64,000 nt of DNA from Gracilibacillus oryzae (GTDB lineage: Bacteria > Bacillota > Bacilli > Bacillales > Amphibacillaceae): positions 127,385-191,384 of the forward strand of contig NZ_ML762430.1 in assembly GCF_009498735.1 (NCBI RefSeq), in the 5' to 3' direction. A program made the translations under genes and the position numbers. Below, one piece after another: positions 27,075 through 37,432 of this stretch. Positions within the stretch are counted from its first letter, which is position 1, and each line of letters starts with the position of its first letter. The notes below the pieces were generated by a model. That model saw nothing but the letters and a program-made list of their open reading frames with translations. It was not told the origin of the DNA and did not search any database.

Positions 27075-27645
27075 AGCAGAGATAGTCATCAGTGCTGTCT
27101 CACAAAAACAATATCCAAACGACCAGTTACCGGAAATTGCGTTAGCTGGTCGTTCCAATGTAGGAAAATCATCGTTTATTAACAAACTAATCAACCGAAA
27201 AAACCTGGCAAGAACTTCTTCTAAACCTGGAAAGACCCAAACACTTAATTTTTATTTAATTAATGAGCTTTTTTATTTTGTCGACGTACCAGGTTATGGT
27301 TATGCGAAAGTATCGAAGAAGGAACGGGAAAAATGGGGAAAAATGATGGAAGAATATTTTTCTACAAGGGAAAATCTTAAGGTTACAGCACTTATAGTTG
27401 ATATTAGACATAAACCATCGGAAGATGATGTAATGATGTATAATTTTCTTAAACATTATGAGTTACCTGTATTGGTCATCGCAACAAAGTTAGACAAAAT
27501 TCCGAAGAACAAAAAAGGGACACATATCAAAAGAGTGATCGATACGTTAGAGATGGATCCTGATGATACATTAATTCCTTTCTCGTCTGAAACAAGTGAA
27601 GGAAAAGAAGATGTCTGGCATTTTATTGATCAAATAGTGAAATAA
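27061..27645 (+). CDS. ysxC: ribosome biogenesis GTPase YsxC/EngB
   Basis: This is an essential GTPase of 194 residues for assembly of the 50S subunit. G1 is GRSNVGKSS (about residues 31-39), G2 lies in the [10 protein letters not shown] switch, G3 is DVPGYGYA and G4 is TKLDK, with a SSET G5-like loop near the end. ATG 27061 is chosen behind CTGGAGGG inside the end of lonA; a longer frame from 27040 has no such site. The coupling with lonA is the same as in B. subtilis. Confidence 0.95.
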   Translation: MKVNKAEIVISAVSQKQYPNDQLPEIALAGRSNVGKSSFINKLINRKNLARTSSKPGKTQTLNFYLINELFYFVDVPGYGYAKVSKKEREKWGKMMEEYFSTRENLKVTALIVDIRHKPSEDDVMMYNFLKHYELPVLVIATKLDKIPKNKKGTHIKRVIDTLEMDPDDTLIPFSSETSEGKEDVWHFIDQIVK

Positions 27646-27649
27646 TAAA

Positions 27650-27683
27650 AACCTGGCCGCAGCTTTTGCGGGCAGGTTTTTTT
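27650..27683 (+). terminator. terminator after ysxC
   Basis: AACCTG, CCGCA and their partners TGCGG, CAGGTT form an interrupted stem around CTTT, followed by TTTTTT. Confidence 0.8.
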
Positions 27684-27720
27684 AATTAATCTGAGTGCCT
27701 TTATAATGTACTTGGATTAA

Positions 27721-28200
27721 TTATTTCCGTTTTATTAATAAATAAGCTCCTAATCCAATCAAAACGACTGGCCAGAATTTTTCGATCCAGCTCATCAGCT
27801 CATGAATCCATACAAACCAGCCTGGCTGATTATCAACAAACATGGCAAATATGGAAATAGCCAGTAAAACAATTCCAGGAATGATGCCTTGTTTTGTTTT
27901 TGCAAAGCGAAGTAAGAAAGCAATGGAAATAATGAGTGTGTACATGCCCCAGTGATCAATCCAGAAAGAATAGTGATTTAAGCCATGAAAATGGATACCG
28001 AGCCCCAGTAAGACAACACCAGGAAAAATGCTCTTCTCTTCTTTACCAGAAAAAGAATTGATTAAAAATGCGGCACCAATTAATATTAATAAGGTAGGCC
28101 AAGAATAGAAATCAGTCAGTATCGGGAGCTGTAATTCACGCAGCAAAAAAAAGAGCCCGATACCTATAAGTAAATAGGCCAACAAACTGTTTTTTTTCAT
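27721..28200 (-). CDS. membrane protein with LiaI/LiaF-like transmembrane repeats
   Basis: This is a protein of 159 residues with about six membrane segments arranged as repeated IG-G-L hairpins (LLAYLLIGIGLFFLLRELQL, then WPTLLILIGAAFLINSF, FPGVVLLGLGIHF, IIPGIVLLAISIF, FWPVVLIGLGAYLLIKR). This repeated IGxG pattern is that of the LiaI-LiaF-like transmembrane region in Bacillaceae envelope-stress proteins. GGAGATACAGG precedes the ATG on the minus strand. The gene lies between ysxC and the hem operon and faces away from hemA, sharing the upstream region with a possible PerR box. No specific function known. Confidence 0.7.
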   Translation of the reverse strand: MKKNSLLAYLLIGIGLFFLLRELQLPILTDFYSWPTLLILIGAAFLINSFSGKEEKSIFPGVVLLGLGIHFHGLNHYSFWIDHWGMYTLIISIAFLLRFAKTKQGIIPGIVLLAISIFAMFVDNQPGWFVWIHELMSWIEKFWPVVLIGLGAYLLIKRK

Positions 28201-28220
28201 CCTGTATCTCCTCTAGATTA

Positions 28221-28235
28221 AAATAATTATTATGT
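28221..28235. promoter_or_regulatory. candidate PerR/Fur-type box
   Basis: AAATAATTATTATGT matches the per-box pattern TTATAATNATTATAA at 11 of 14 defined positions, with a perfect ATAATTATTAT core. It sits between the divergent membrane protein gene and hemA. In B. subtilis the hemAXCDBL operon is known to be controlled by PerR. In AT-rich DNA such matches occur by chance. Confidence 0.35.
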
Positions 28236-28373
28236 TATATTGATTACTTGAATAAATAATGGGAATATGATAAAGTAACTATGTTATAAAAGAAATAAAG
28301 ATAATTCTTCATTATTTTAACACAACTTTAGAACGACTGTTCATAAAATGATCACGATTTAACAAAGAAAACA

Positions 28374-28382
28374 TGTTATAAT
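28374..28382 (+). promoter_or_regulatory. extended -10 promoter of the hem operon
   Basis: TGTTATAAT is a consensus extended -10 (TGn plus TATAAT) about 46 bases before hemA. The -35 region has no good match, which is usual for extended -10 promoters. Confidence 0.55.
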
Positions 28383-28427
28383 ATAGATACAAAGCGTGTT
28401 AGGCTTTTGTTTTTGGGGGTAGATATT

Positions 28428-29780
28428 GTGCATATCATAACAGCAGGGATAAATTATAGAACAGCGCCTGTTGAAGTGAGGGAAATGCTAGCTTTCCGTG
28501 AGGATACACTTGTAGAAGCAATGACAGAGTTGCAAGGCCGTAAAAGCGTTTTAGAAAATGTCATTCTTTCTACATGTAATCGTACAGAAATCTATGCAGT
28601 AGTTGATCAGCTTCATACAGGTCGTTATTTTTTAAAACAGTTTTTAGCAGATTGGTTTGGAATAGAGAAAGATGTGTTCGTACCACATTTAATTATTTAT
28701 GAAAATGAAGCAGCTGTCGAGCATTTATTTCGAGTTAGTTGTGGCTTAGAGTCCATGATTATGGGTGAGACTCAGATATTGGGCCAAGTGAAAACGGCTT
28801 TTTTCGAAGCCCAATCAACTGGTGTTACTGGTACCATCTTAAACGAATTGTTTAAGCAAGCGATTACGATCGGAAAAAGAAGCCAAAGAGAAACAGATAT
28901 AAATGAAAATGCTGTATCGGTAAGTTATGCTGCAGTAGAACTAGCCAGGAAAATCTTTGCAAATCTAAATGATAAGCATGTTGCCATCATTGGAGCAGGA
29001 AAAATGGGCGAATTAGCTGCAAAAAACTTGTTCGGATCTGGTGTTAATCAAGTAACAGTCGTAAACAGAACAATGGAAAAAGCTGTTCAGTTAGCAGCAC
29101 AATTTAATGGTGTTGCGAAATCGACAGAAGAACTTGATGAAACATTAATCCATGCAGATATTGTGATAAGTTCAACCGGATCAGATAATTTCATTATTAC
29201 AAAAGAAAAATATAAGCAAATTGAAAAGAAACGAAAAGGCAGACCATTGTTCTTAGTGGATATTGCGGTACCTCGAGATCTTGATCCAGGTTTGGCTGAC
29301 CTGGATAATGTGTTCTTATACGATATTGATGACCTGCAAACAGTTGTTGATGCAAATCTGGAAGCTAGAAAAGAAGCAGCTGAAGAGATAGAAATCTGGA
29401 TTGAAGCAGAGATCGTTTCATTTAACACATGGTTACAAACGTTAGGGGTTGTTCCAATAATTACTGCCTTAAGAGAACAGGCACTTTCCATTCAACAAGA
29501 TACAATGAAAAGTATTGAGCGCAAAATGCCTAACTTAACAGAACGTGAACGAAAAGTACTCAATAAACACACGAAAAGTATTGTCAACCAGATGTTGAAA
29601 CAGCCGATCCTGCAAGCAAAAGAATTGGCAGGCCAAAAAGATGCAGATGAGGCTCTAACGTTATTTAAAAAGATTTTTGATTTAGAAGATAAAGTGGAGA
29701 ACAGTACAGATAAAATTGTTTCTTTTGAGAAATCAAATGAAAAAGCTTATCGTAAATTACAAAATGTTTCTACACGATAA
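28428..29780 (+). CDS. hemA: glutamyl-tRNA reductase
   Basis: This is the first enzyme of C5 tetrapyrrole synthesis, reducing glutamyl-tRNA(Glu) to glutamate-1-semialdehyde with NADPH; 450 residues. The catalytic Cys50 is in [11 protein letters not shown] and the NADPH fold is in [17 protein letters not shown] (about 182-198). The conserved [20 protein letters not shown] is present. GTG 28428 is chosen behind GGGGGT; it places Cys at position 50 as in the family, whereas the TTG at 28407 has no ribosome binding site. It leads the hemAXCDBL operon. Confidence 0.96.
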   Translation: MHIITAGINYRTAPVEVREMLAFREDTLVEAMTELQGRKSVLENVILSTCNRTEIYAVVDQLHTGRYFLKQFLADWFGIEKDVFVPHLIIYENEAAVEHLFRVSCGLESMIMGETQILGQVKTAFFEAQSTGVTGTILNELFKQAITIGKRSQRETDINENAVSVSYAAVELARKIFANLNDKHVAIIGAGKMGELAAKNLFGSGVNQVTVVNRTMEKAVQLAAQFNGVAKSTEELDETLIHADIVISSTGSDNFIITKEKYKQIEKKRKGRPLFLVDIAVPRDLDPGLADLDNVFLYDIDDLQTVVDANLEARKEAAEEIEIWIEAEIVSFNTWLQTLGVVPIITALREQALSIQQDTMKSIERKMPNLTERERKVLNKHTKSIVNQMLKQPILQAKELAGQKDADEALTLFKKIFDLEDKVENSTDKIVSFEKSNEKAYRKLQNVSTR

Positions 29781-29795
29781 AAGGATGATTCCTTT

Positions 29796-30614
29796 ATGGT
29801 TCTGGAAAGATTGCTTCATGAGAGCATGCTCCTTTTGTATGCTGTAAGTGTTATTTTTTACTTTATAGATTTTCTATTTCACAACCGGAAAGCGAACAAA
29901 ATCGCTTTCTGGTTCCTTGCTATGGTTTGGGTTCTTCAAACCATTTTTTTATTAATCGAAATTGTGGAGACATCTTCTTTACCAATACAGACATTTAATG
30001 ACGGGTTATATACCTATGCCTGGATTGTTGTGACACTTTCATTAATGATTCACCGCTTTTTTAAACTGGAATTTTTCATGTTTTTTATGAGTGTTTTTGG
30101 ATTTTTAGTGATGTTAATCCATTCACTTCATTCAGTAAAATTGACCGATTCTGCTCAGATTCCCAGAATGCTGAATGAATTGCTGTATGCTCATATTGTA
30201 CTGGCTTTGGTTTCCTATGGGCTTTTTACAATCTCTTTTGTGCTTGCCTGTTTGTATTTTACCCAATATAAATTTTTGAAAGCGAAAAAAGGGTATAAAT
30301 GGTTAAGGAGATTTCAGGATCTGGAAGGTTTGGAGAGAAGAGCATTCCACTTAATTGTTTTGGCTGAACCTACCTTATTGCTGTCGATTATATTAGGAGT
30401 GGTATGGGCATATATGACAAACGCCACCTTCTATTGGGGTGACAGTAAAACGGTCGGTTCCATTCTTGTTTTTATTATCTATGCAATGTATTTATACAAT
30501 CGAACTCGAGGAAACTATAGAGGGAAACCAATTTTGTTATTAAATGTCATTGCATTTTGTTTCTTGCTAGTTAATTTTTTCTTATTTAATACATTGTCAA
30601 ATTTCCATCTTTAG
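29796..30614 (+). CDS. hemX: HemX, cytochrome c assembly-like membrane protein
   Basis: This is an integral membrane protein of 272 residues with about eight membrane segments, of the CcmC/ResC superfamily. In B. subtilis HemX lowers the amount of HemA and is not essential for heme. The family region FNDGLYTYAWIVVTLSLMI and the later WGDSKTVGSILVFIIYAMYL, which carries the WxD-like part of the heme-handling motif, are visible. It starts at ATG 15 bases after hemA behind AAGGATGA. The place in the operon supports the call. Confidence 0.92.
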   Translation: MVLERLLHESMLLLYAVSVIFYFIDFLFHNRKANKIAFWFLAMVWVLQTIFLLIEIVETSSLPIQTFNDGLYTYAWIVVTLSLMIHRFFKLEFFMFFMSVFGFLVMLIHSLHSVKLTDSAQIPRMLNELLYAHIVLALVSYGLFTISFVLACLYFTQYKFLKAKKGYKWLRRFQDLEGLERRAFHLIVLAEPTLLLSIILGVVWAYMTNATFYWGDSKTVGSILVFIIYAMYLYNRTRGNYRGKPILLLNVIAFCFLLVNFFLFNTLSNFHL

Positions 30615-30635
30615 ACACAGAAAGGGGCAAATATT

Positions 30636-31571
30636 GTGCGTAAAATTGTTGTAGGCTCTAGACGCAGTAATTTAGCTTTAACTCAGTCAGAGTGGGTGAT
30701 TGAGCAGCTAAAGAAACATACAGGGGATAAATATTCATTCGAAATAAAGAAAATAGTGACAAAGGGTGATCAAATTCTCAATGTGACCTTGTCCAAGGTT
30801 GGCGGGAAAGGTCTGTTTGTAAAAGAAATAGAACAAGCAATGTATGAGAAGGAGATCGACTTTGCTGTGCATAGTATGAAAGATATGCCTGCAGTCATGC
30901 CAGATGGACTTATTATAGGTTCTATTCCCGTTCGTGAAGATCACCGTGATGCTTTTATTTCCAAGGATCACATCAAGTTAGCTGATTTACCAAGCGGTGC
31001 TGTTGTAGGAACAAGCAGCCTTCGTCGCGGTTCACAGATCCTGGCGGAACGACCTGATCTAGAAATTCAATGGATTCGTGGAAATATTGAAACACGTCTT
31101 AGAAAATTAAAAGAAGAGAATTATGATGCGATTATTCTAGCAGCTGCCGGAATGAAGCGGATGGGCTGGAGTGAAGACATTATCACACAATATTTAGAAC
31201 CCGATATTTGTGTTCCTGCTGTAGGTCAAGGTGCACTCGCAATTGAATGCAGAGAAGATGATCATGAGTTAATCGAGCTTCTGCAGAAAATCAATCATCA
31301 TTATACGGAACGTACGGTAACAGCGGAAAGAACTTTTTTACATCTGCTAAACGGTGGATGCCAAGTACCTATTGGCGGATATGCTTATTTAGAGGAAGAT
31401 GAGATTGTGTTAACTGCTCTGGTGGCGAGTGGGGACGGCAAAACAGTTCTTAAAGAAATCGTGCGTGGAACAGATCCTGTTACAGTTGGCCGAGAAGCCG
31501 CGGAGAAAATGCAGGCTAAAGGAGCTCAAGAGTTAGTCGATAAAGCTCGTGAAGAGAATGAACAAGAATGA
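30636..31571 (+). CDS. hemC: hydroxymethylbilane synthase
   Basis: This enzyme of 311 residues links four porphobilinogens into hydroxymethylbilane on a covalent dipyrromethane cofactor. The cofactor cysteine is Cys242 in [14 protein letters not shown]. Substrate-binding arginines lie in [22 protein letters not shown] and [12 protein letters not shown], and the catalytic Asp is in VHSMKDMP. It starts at GTG behind GAAAGGGG. The stop overlaps the start of hemD by four bases. Confidence 0.96.
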   Translation: MRKIVVGSRRSNLALTQSEWVIEQLKKHTGDKYSFEIKKIVTKGDQILNVTLSKVGGKGLFVKEIEQAMYEKEIDFAVHSMKDMPAVMPDGLIIGSIPVREDHRDAFISKDHIKLADLPSGAVVGTSSLRRGSQILAERPDLEIQWIRGNIETRLRKLKEENYDAIILAAAGMKRMGWSEDIITQYLEPDICVPAVGQGALAIECREDDHELIELLQKINHHYTERTVTAERTFLHLLNGGCQVPIGGYAYLEEDEIVLTALVASGDGKTVLKEIVRGTDPVTVGREAAEKMQAKGAQELVDKAREENEQE

Positions 31572-32353
31572 TTGAACCGTTAAAAGGCCAGCGAATCCTG
31601 ATTACAAGGGAAATACAACAGGCAAAACCGCTGGCAAAGCTTGTAGAGTTTTATGGCGGAACTGCCTGTATCGCTCCACTTCTCCGGTTTGAGCCAATCA
31701 TAACAAATGATACAAATGATAAATTAAACCAACTGCAGGACAATTCCAAATGGCTTTTTTTCACAAGCAGCAATACGGTACGATTATTTGAAAACTACAG
31801 GGAAAAACTTGAAATTACCATCAACCTGAAAATCGCTTCCGTTGGGGAAAAAACTTCGCTTGCATTGAGAAACTATGGTTACTCTGTTGATTTTGAACCA
31901 ACTGTTTACAGCGGGACCGCAATGGCGAAAGAATTTATTGCGGAATATGGCAAGGATCAGCAAGTAACCATCGTTTGCGGCGAAAGTGCCAGAGAGGAAA
32001 TTCCGCAAATTTTATCAGAAAATAGTGTTTCTTTTGATAAATTAGTCATTTATCGTACAATAGAAAATGGAAAGTCAAAAGACATTTTGCATAATCATTT
32101 GGTGAAAGGTGTGGATGCCTGTTTATTTACAAGCCCATCTACTGTAAAAGCATTTGTTCATTTTTCCGGAATGGACCTGCTCAGAAAAGTGAAGGCTGGT
32201 ACAGTTTGTGTGGCGATTGGGAAAACAACGGCCGATGCATTAAAAAAAGAACAATTTGCCCATGTGATTTATCCAGAAAAATACACAACAGAAGCAATGG
32301 TTGCTGCATTGATTGACTATAAAAAGGACGGTGAAGAAGATGACAGAGTTTAA
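31568..32353 (+). CDS. hemD: uroporphyrinogen-III synthase
   Basis: This enzyme of 261 residues closes and inverts ring D of hydroxymethylbilane to give uroporphyrinogen III. The family is poorly conserved; the visible features are the two-domain layout with [20 protein letters not shown] at the N-terminus, the hinge strands, LVIYRT in the middle and [13 protein letters not shown] with [10 protein letters not shown] near the end, where the SPS/AIG motifs bind substrate. It is coupled to hemC (ATGA overlap) and overlaps hemB by 14 bases. Confidence 0.93.
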   Translation: MIEPLKGQRILITREIQQAKPLAKLVEFYGGTACIAPLLRFEPIITNDTNDKLNQLQDNSKWLFFTSSNTVRLFENYREKLEITINLKIASVGEKTSLALRNYGYSVDFEPTVYSGTAMAKEFIAEYGKDQQVTIVCGESAREEIPQILSENSVSFDKLVIYRTIENGKSKDILHNHLVKGVDACLFTSPSTVKAFVHFSGMDLLRKVKAGTVCVAIGKTTADALKKEQFAHVIYPEKYTTEAMVAALIDYKKDGEEDDRV

Positions 32354-33314
32354 GCGTCATCGAAGATTAAGAAACTCCGCTGGAATGCGTGCAATTGTGC
32401 GGGAGACAGAATTAAAAACAGCTGATTTAGTTTATCCGTTGTTTGTCGTTGAAGGAGATCATATTAAGAATGAAGTAAGCTCAATGCCAGGAGTTTACCA
32501 AATTTCATTAGATTACTTAGAGGAAGAAATAGACGAGTTGCTCAAGCTTGGTATTCCGTCTGTTCTCTTATTTGGTATCCCAGAAGAAAAAGATGAAGCA
32601 GGTTCGGGTGCATATGACCCAGAAGGAATTGTTCAAAAAGCAATACGCCAAATCAAACAGAAAACATCTGAATTGTTAGTAATTGCAGATACTTGTCTTT
32701 GTGAATACACTTCGCACGGCCACTGTGGTTTAATACATAATGGCGATGTGGACAATGATGCGTCATTACCACTTCATGTAAAAACGGCGGTAACACAAGC
32801 AGAGGCTGGTGCTGATATTATTGCGCCATCCAATATGATGGACGGCTTTGTTGCTGAAATTCGCCAGGGGTTGGATGAAGCAGGTTTTGCGCATATTCCT
32901 GTTATGTCTTATGCCGTAAAATATGCTTCAGCATTCTATGGCCCATTCCGTGATGCGGCGGACAGTACGCCACAATTTGGTGACAGAAAAACATACCAGA
33001 TGGATCCTGCCAACCGATTAGAAGCAATGCGTGAAGCACAGTCAGATATCGAAGAAGGGGCTGATTTTCTGATTGTAAAACCAGCACTTTCCTATATGGA
33101 CATCATTCGTGATGTGAAAAACAATCACCCTGTCCCTGTTGTTGCTTACAATGTCAGTGGAGAATATTCCATGGTAAAAGCAGCAAGTTTAAATGGCTGG
33201 ATTGATGAAAGAGCCATCGTATTGGAAAAATTAACTAGTATGAAACGCGCTGGTGCAGATATTATTATCACATATTTTGCAAAAGATGCAGCGAAATGGC
33301 TGCAAGAAAATTAA
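32340..33314 (+). CDS. hemB: delta-aminolevulinic acid dehydratase (porphobilinogen synthase)
   Basis: This enzyme of 324 residues condenses two aminolevulinates to porphobilinogen. The two Schiff-base lysines are in [16 protein letters not shown] and [12 protein letters not shown]. The metal site is seen in [14 protein letters not shown], the cysteine-rich loop of zinc-dependent enzymes. ATG 32340, within the end of hemD and after a weak AGGACGGTGAAGA site, gives [11 protein letters not shown] as in relatives; the longer frame from 32313 is not supported. It is the fifth gene of the operon. Confidence 0.96.
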   Translation: MTEFKRHRRLRNSAGMRAIVRETELKTADLVYPLFVVEGDHIKNEVSSMPGVYQISLDYLEEEIDELLKLGIPSVLLFGIPEEKDEAGSGAYDPEGIVQKAIRQIKQKTSELLVIADTCLCEYTSHGHCGLIHNGDVDNDASLPLHVKTAVTQAEAGADIIAPSNMMDGFVAEIRQGLDEAGFAHIPVMSYAVKYASAFYGPFRDAADSTPQFGDRKTYQMDPANRLEAMREAQSDIEEGADFLIVKPALSYMDIIRDVKNNHPVPVVAYNVSGEYSMVKAASLNGWIDERAIVLEKLTSMKRAGADIIITYFAKDAAKWLQEN

Positions 33315-33332
33315 GAGGAGGGAACATGAGGA

Positions 33333-34625
33333 ATGGTAGCTAATCAAAAGTCAATTGATGCCTTTAAAGAATCAGTGAACTTACTGCCAGGTGGGGTTAA
33401 TTCACCAGTCCGTGCTTTTAAATCGGTGGGGATGAATCCAATCTACATGGATCATGGCAAAGGTTCGAAGATATATGATATTGATGGAAATGAGTATATT
33501 GATTATGTCTTAAGCTGGGGTCCATTAATTTTAGGACATGCAGATGATCGAGTAGTAACAAAGCTGAAAGAAGTAGCGGAGAAAGGGACGAGCTTTGGAG
33601 CCCCCACGTTGCTGGAAAATGAATTAGCCCAACTTGTAATTGATCGTGTACCTTCCATTGAAATGGTCCGCATGGTGAACTCTGGAACAGAAGCCACGAT
33701 GAGTGCACTAAGATTGGCGCGGGGCTATACAGGACGTAACAAAATTTTAAAATTTGAAGGGAATTACCATGGTCATGGTGACTCCTTATTAATCAAAGCA
33801 GGCTCTGGTGTGGCAACACTTGGTTTGCCTGACAGTCCCGGTGTACCAGAAAGTGTTGCCCGTCACACAATTACCGTTCCCTATAATGATATCGAAAGTG
33901 TACGATATGCATTTCGTGAATTTGGTGAAGATATTGCTGCCATTATTGTGGAACCTGTATCAGGGAATATGGGTGTTGTTCCGCCACAAGAAGGTTTTCT
34001 GCAGCAATTGCGTGAAATTACGAGCGAAAATGGTTCTTTGCTGATCTTTGATGAAGTAATGACAGGTTTTCGCGTTGGATATCATTGTGCTCAGGGACAC
34101 TTCGAAGTAACACCTGACCTGACTTGTTTAGGAAAAGTAATCGGTGGTGGTCTTCCAGTAGGTGCATATGGCGGAAAACGGGAAATTATGGAGCGAATTG
34201 CCCCTGTCGGCGATATTTATCAAGCAGGTACTCTATCGGGAAATCCGCTTGCGATGACAGCAGGTTTAGAGACATTAAAAGCAATGACGATAGAGGCTTA
34301 CGAGTCGATCAGCCAAAAAGTAGACCGATTAGTAGAAGGCTATAGAGATGCGGCAGATAAACATGGGATCTCTTTACAAATTAACCGTGCGGGTTCCATG
34401 GTGGGAGTATTCTTTGCTGATACAGATGTAGTGAACTACGAAACGGCTTCTTCCTCTAATGTGGAGCGATTTGCATTATATTACCGAACAATGATTGAAG
34501 AAGGTGTCTTCCTGCCGCCATCCCAGTTTGAAGGATTATTCTTATCAACTGCACATACAGATGAAGATATCGAGAAAACGATTCAGGCAGCTGACAATTC
34601 ATTTGCAAAAATAGCAGAAAAATAA
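33333..34625 (+). CDS. hemL: glutamate-1-semialdehyde 2,1-aminomutase
   Basis: This PLP enzyme of 430 residues makes 5-aminolevulinate from glutamate-1-semialdehyde. The PLP lysine is in [17 protein letters not shown] (about residue 267), with the conserved [20 protein letters not shown] and [14 protein letters not shown]. Its start ATG lies ten bases after AAGAGGAGGG. It is the last gene of the hem operon, and a terminator follows. Confidence 0.96.
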   Translation: MVANQKSIDAFKESVNLLPGGVNSPVRAFKSVGMNPIYMDHGKGSKIYDIDGNEYIDYVLSWGPLILGHADDRVVTKLKEVAEKGTSFGAPTLLENELAQLVIDRVPSIEMVRMVNSGTEATMSALRLARGYTGRNKILKFEGNYHGHGDSLLIKAGSGVATLGLPDSPGVPESVARHTITVPYNDIESVRYAFREFGEDIAAIIVEPVSGNMGVVPPQEGFLQQLREITSENGSLLIFDEVMTGFRVGYHCAQGHFEVTPDLTCLGKVIGGGLPVGAYGGKREIMERIAPVGDIYQAGTLSGNPLAMTAGLETLKAMTIEAYESISQKVDRLVEGYRDAADKHGISLQINRAGSMVGVFFADTDVVNYETASSSNVERFALYYRTMIEEGVFLPPSQFEGLFLSTAHTDEDIEKTIQAADNSFAKIAEK

Positions 34626-34630
34626 TTCAC

Positions 34631-34669
34631 AGCTTGTTGATCTTGAAAAAGGTCGGCAAGCTTTTTTTG
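34631..34669 (+). terminator. terminator of the hem operon
   Basis: AGCTTG(TT)GATC and GGTC(GG)CAAGCT form the stem, followed by seven T. Confidence 0.8.
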
Positions 34670-34846
34670 TTATTGGTAAGCTGTGTTCTAACCTCCTGAC
34701 TGTTATTGATTTTCCGTTTTTCATTGAAAAATTGAAACTAAATGACCAGGCTGTGGCTGCTTGGCTTTTTTTATACATATTCCCTACCTTTGCCTCATAT
34801 ATTTTAAAGAATGCTAGTTCGTTTGAACATAATGGAAGGGGGAACT

Positions 34847-35824
34847 ATGTTGCAAGATGCTTACACTTTTACATTAAATGAAAACATAGCGTTTGATCAT
34901 GACTATCCTATTAAGGAAATGCTGGGAATTGGTCTGGAACCTGTTCTTTCCATACAGGAGATGGGAGAAACATTATCCATCAGAGGAGTTATGGAATTAA
35001 AAGGGGAGTATATTATAAGTGAGGAAAGAGGTGGAGAGGAAGTAATCAATGGCCAGGATGTCGAGCGAATAGAAATGATGTCAGATGACCTGTGTGAATT
35101 TTTTCATAAATTCGTCATGGATATCTCTATTCCAATGGAGCGTGTTAACGAGGTAAATTCCGTTGTTGTAGATGTGGATCATTTTGATTATTCGATTGAG
35201 TCTGACCGCTGTTTATCAATTGAGGCGGTGTTGGCGATCAAAGGGTTAAGCCAAAATACAAGTGAAATAATTACAGCAGCAGAAGAAGAGCAGTTGCCAC
35301 GATTCGAAACGGAAGAAAAAATTGACGAACCATTAATAGAGGAAGAAAGTTTTCAATTTGTAGTAAATGAAGAGCAGCAGCCTGAACCTGTCAATCAGGA
35401 AATTAATAATAATGTAACTCCATTATCAAATGAATTCAAGCAGGACAATGAACCAGCATTTGAGGAGCTACGAGAAGTATCAGATGATCAATCAGTAAGT
35501 GAAGAAATAGCAGAACAGACAGCAGAACAAGAAGCTGTAGAGGAAATAGAAGAAGTTGAGGAAGAAGTGAAGGAAGAGCGTTTACGTGTGCAAGCAAGAG
35601 CAGAAACGGAAGACACATCGTACTTATTAAATATTTTTGCAGAAGAAGAAGATACGGCATATACAAGACTTAAACTGTATATTGTCCAGCCGACAGACCA
35701 AATGACTTCCATTGCAGAAAAATATAATGTAACACCAAGACAGATTATGCGAACAAATCAGTTGGAAGACGAAGATTTGTCATCAGGTCAATTAATTTAT
35801 ATTCCGGTTACATCTGAGGAATAA
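34847..35824 (+). CDS. spoVID: stage VI sporulation protein D (SpoVID) with C-terminal LysM
   Basis: This spore coat encasement protein of 325 residues has three parts. The N-terminal SPOCS-type beta domain is about 1-135 (TFTLNENIAFDHDYPIKEML ... HFDYSIESDRCLSIEAVLAI). A long acidic low-complexity linker (Glu/Gln-rich) is about 145-260. A LysM domain closes it (YIVQPTDQMTSIAEKYNVTP, then QIMRTNQLED). In B. subtilis SpoVID bridges SpoIVA and coat proteins around the forespore. ATG 34847 behind GGAAGGGGG is chosen over 34811. The protein is much shorter than the roughly 575 residues I recall for B. subtilis, mainly in the linker. Confidence 0.9.
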   Translation: MLQDAYTFTLNENIAFDHDYPIKEMLGIGLEPVLSIQEMGETLSIRGVMELKGEYIISEERGGEEVINGQDVERIEMMSDDLCEFFHKFVMDISIPMERVNEVNSVVVDVDHFDYSIESDRCLSIEAVLAIKGLSQNTSEIITAAEEEQLPRFETEEKIDEPLIEEESFQFVVNEEQQPEPVNQEINNNVTPLSNEFKQDNEPAFEELREVSDDQSVSEEIAEQTAEQEAVEEIEEVEEEVKEERLRVQARAETEDTSYLLNIFAEEEDTAYTRLKLYIVQPTDQMTSIAEKYNVTPRQIMRTNQLEDEDLSSGQLIYIPVTSEE

Positions 35825-35830
35825 ATTTAC

Positions 35831-35856
35831 AATCCCTTACTCAGGGATTTTTTTCT
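35831..35856 (+). terminator. terminator after spoVID
   Basis: AATCCCT pairs with AGGGATT over a five-base loop, followed by seven T. Confidence 0.8.
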
Positions 35857-35925
35857 TTCTGATAATCGAATGAATGACAATATGGAGGAAACTTTCAGAA
35901 AAATGCCAAAAACAGGAGGTTCCGT

Positions 35926-36933
35926 ATGGAATGGAAGGATATATTTGATACATACCGAATCCAGCCAAATTATATTGAACAGGTTTCTGAGAAAGTATAT
36001 AAATTGAATACCAATTCACAAAATTACTGTCTTAAATTTACTTCTCTGACAGAAGATCAAATAGGTTACTGGAATGCGGTATACCGATATATTACTGAAA
36101 GGCAGGTATATGGTTTTGTTCCCGTAATATTAACCAAAGATAATCATCCATTATACTTAATGGATAGTCATGTAATGGTTATGTCCCCATGGGTAGATAA
36201 CTTTCGTCATGATCGTCCTGCTGATGAATGGATTAATTTCTTTCACGGTCTAGGGAAATTGCACGGTTCCACTCTAGATCATACACCTGTCAGCTATACA
36301 GAAAATCAAATTTCAGAAATTCAGCAATTTTTCCGAAATGATAAAACTAGAAAGAAGGAAGAGTTACTTCAATATATCCGTTATTTTGAATCCAAACGGT
36401 ATATGTCGCCATTTGAACTGCAAGCATGCATGCATTACCGAGATTTAGAATGGATGATGGAAGTTACTGAAAAATGGCAATCAGTCTATTTGGAATTATT
36501 AAAAGAAAAACAGAGCAGAAAAGCAGTATTGTGTCATGGTAATCTAGCTCCATCTCATTATACTTTATTACAAGATAATATTTACTTCTTCAATTGGGAA
36601 TATGCCCGTATTGATTCCCCATCAAGTGATCTTGTCGTATATTTAAACAATTTATTTACCTATCATGATTGTGATATGAACAAAGTGTCAGATGGATTAT
36701 CCATTTACTTTCAATATGTCCGTTTTCAAGATGATGATATATGTGAACTAATGTTTGATTTATTTAATTTAGAATCTTACTTTTCTTTACTAAATGAACA
36801 TGTCAGCAATTCAAGTAAGGAAGAAATTCGCCAATCAATACAGCTTGAGAAAAGATATCGTCAGTTAGTATTTGCTAATCAGCTAGAACAGACACTATAC
36901 GCTAAACTTCAAATGAATCAACAAGAATATTAG
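35926..36933 (+). CDS. ysxE: spore coat-associated kinase-like protein YsxE
   Basis: This is a protein of 335 residues of the CotS/YsxE/YutH family, related to aminoglycoside phosphotransferases and choline kinases. The fold is indicated by the N-lobe (VYKLNTNSQNYCLKF), the catalytic-loop equivalent VLCHGNLAPSHYTLL (HGNLxxxH in place of HGDxxxxN) and the metal strand YFFNWEYARIDSPSSDLVVYL (NWE in place of DFE/DWE). The altered residues suggest it may not be a regular kinase; this is inference. Coat localisation is known for B. subtilis. The ATG lies behind ACAGGAGG. Confidence 0.9.
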   Translation: MEWKDIFDTYRIQPNYIEQVSEKVYKLNTNSQNYCLKFTSLTEDQIGYWNAVYRYITERQVYGFVPVILTKDNHPLYLMDSHVMVMSPWVDNFRHDRPADEWINFFHGLGKLHGSTLDHTPVSYTENQISEIQQFFRNDKTRKKEELLQYIRYFESKRYMSPFELQACMHYRDLEWMMEVTEKWQSVYLELLKEKQSRKAVLCHGNLAPSHYTLLQDNIYFFNWEYARIDSPSSDLVVYLNNLFTYHDCDMNKVSDGLSIYFQYVRFQDDDICELMFDLFNLESYFSLLNEHVSNSSKEEIRQSIQLEKRYRQLVFANQLEQTLYAKLQMNQQEY

Positions 36934-37118
36934 AACCATTCTAATTGGAAAGCGATAAAGATACCAATTAATATGCCAAGTAAAATAACATCGAATGTGG
37001 TAGGAATAAAGATGGTTCGGACACTTTGAAATATAACGATAGGCAAGGTGGATCTTTCACAGACAATGATACATTCTCGTGCCCATGGTGGTAAACGATA
37101 GCGATAATATCGACTCAT
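36930..37118 (-). CDS. small membrane protein convergent with ysxE
   Basis: This is a protein of 62 residues starting MSRYYRYRLPPWAREC, with a basic N-terminus, a segment RSTLPIVIFQSVRTIF and a C-terminal membrane helix FDVILLGILIGIFIAFQLEWF. GAGGTG precedes ATG 37118. Its last bases overlap the end of ysxE by four. The family is unknown to me; the layout suggests a peripheral-then-integral protein of Bacillaceae that stays next to ysxE. Confidence 0.6.
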   Translation of the reverse strand: MSRYYRYRLPPWARECIIVCERSTLPIVIFQSVRTIFIPTTFDVILLGILIGIFIAFQLEWF

Positions 37119-37417
37119 CAAATCACCTCATTAAGTAATAGGTTAGGTAATATATGTTATGAGATAAGACCATGATTAGTGCAGAATAATTAGTTTTTGT
37201 AACAAAAAAGTAAAAAAAGTCCATGGAAAAGCAGGAAAATATAAAGAAATGTAGAAATTAAATATAGATGACAAAATATAGTAGACAATTTTCGCTTTTT
37301 TGGAGGTGTTTTGGCGATAATTCTATGTCTGGTTTTTTAAGGAGAGGCTATGCAGAAGTAGTTCTAGGCATAACAAGATTATTAATTATAACTAGAGAGA
37401 GAATATACAGTGTTCAT

Positions 37418-37423
37418 TATAAT
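37418..37423 (+). promoter_or_regulatory. -10 box for the riboswitch/SinI transcript
   Basis: TATAAT at 37418-37423 would place the transcription start near 37430, directly before the riboswitch aptamer at 37433. No convincing -35 is present. The 260 bases before it (37140-37417) are AT-rich with no supportable gene. Confidence 0.45.
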
Positions 37424-37432
37424 TTCAGACAA

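Noticed and set aside
35436-35712. Leucine-rich and serine-rich minus-strand frames inside spoVID
   Set aside because: These are complements of the acidic Glu/Gln-rich linker codons.
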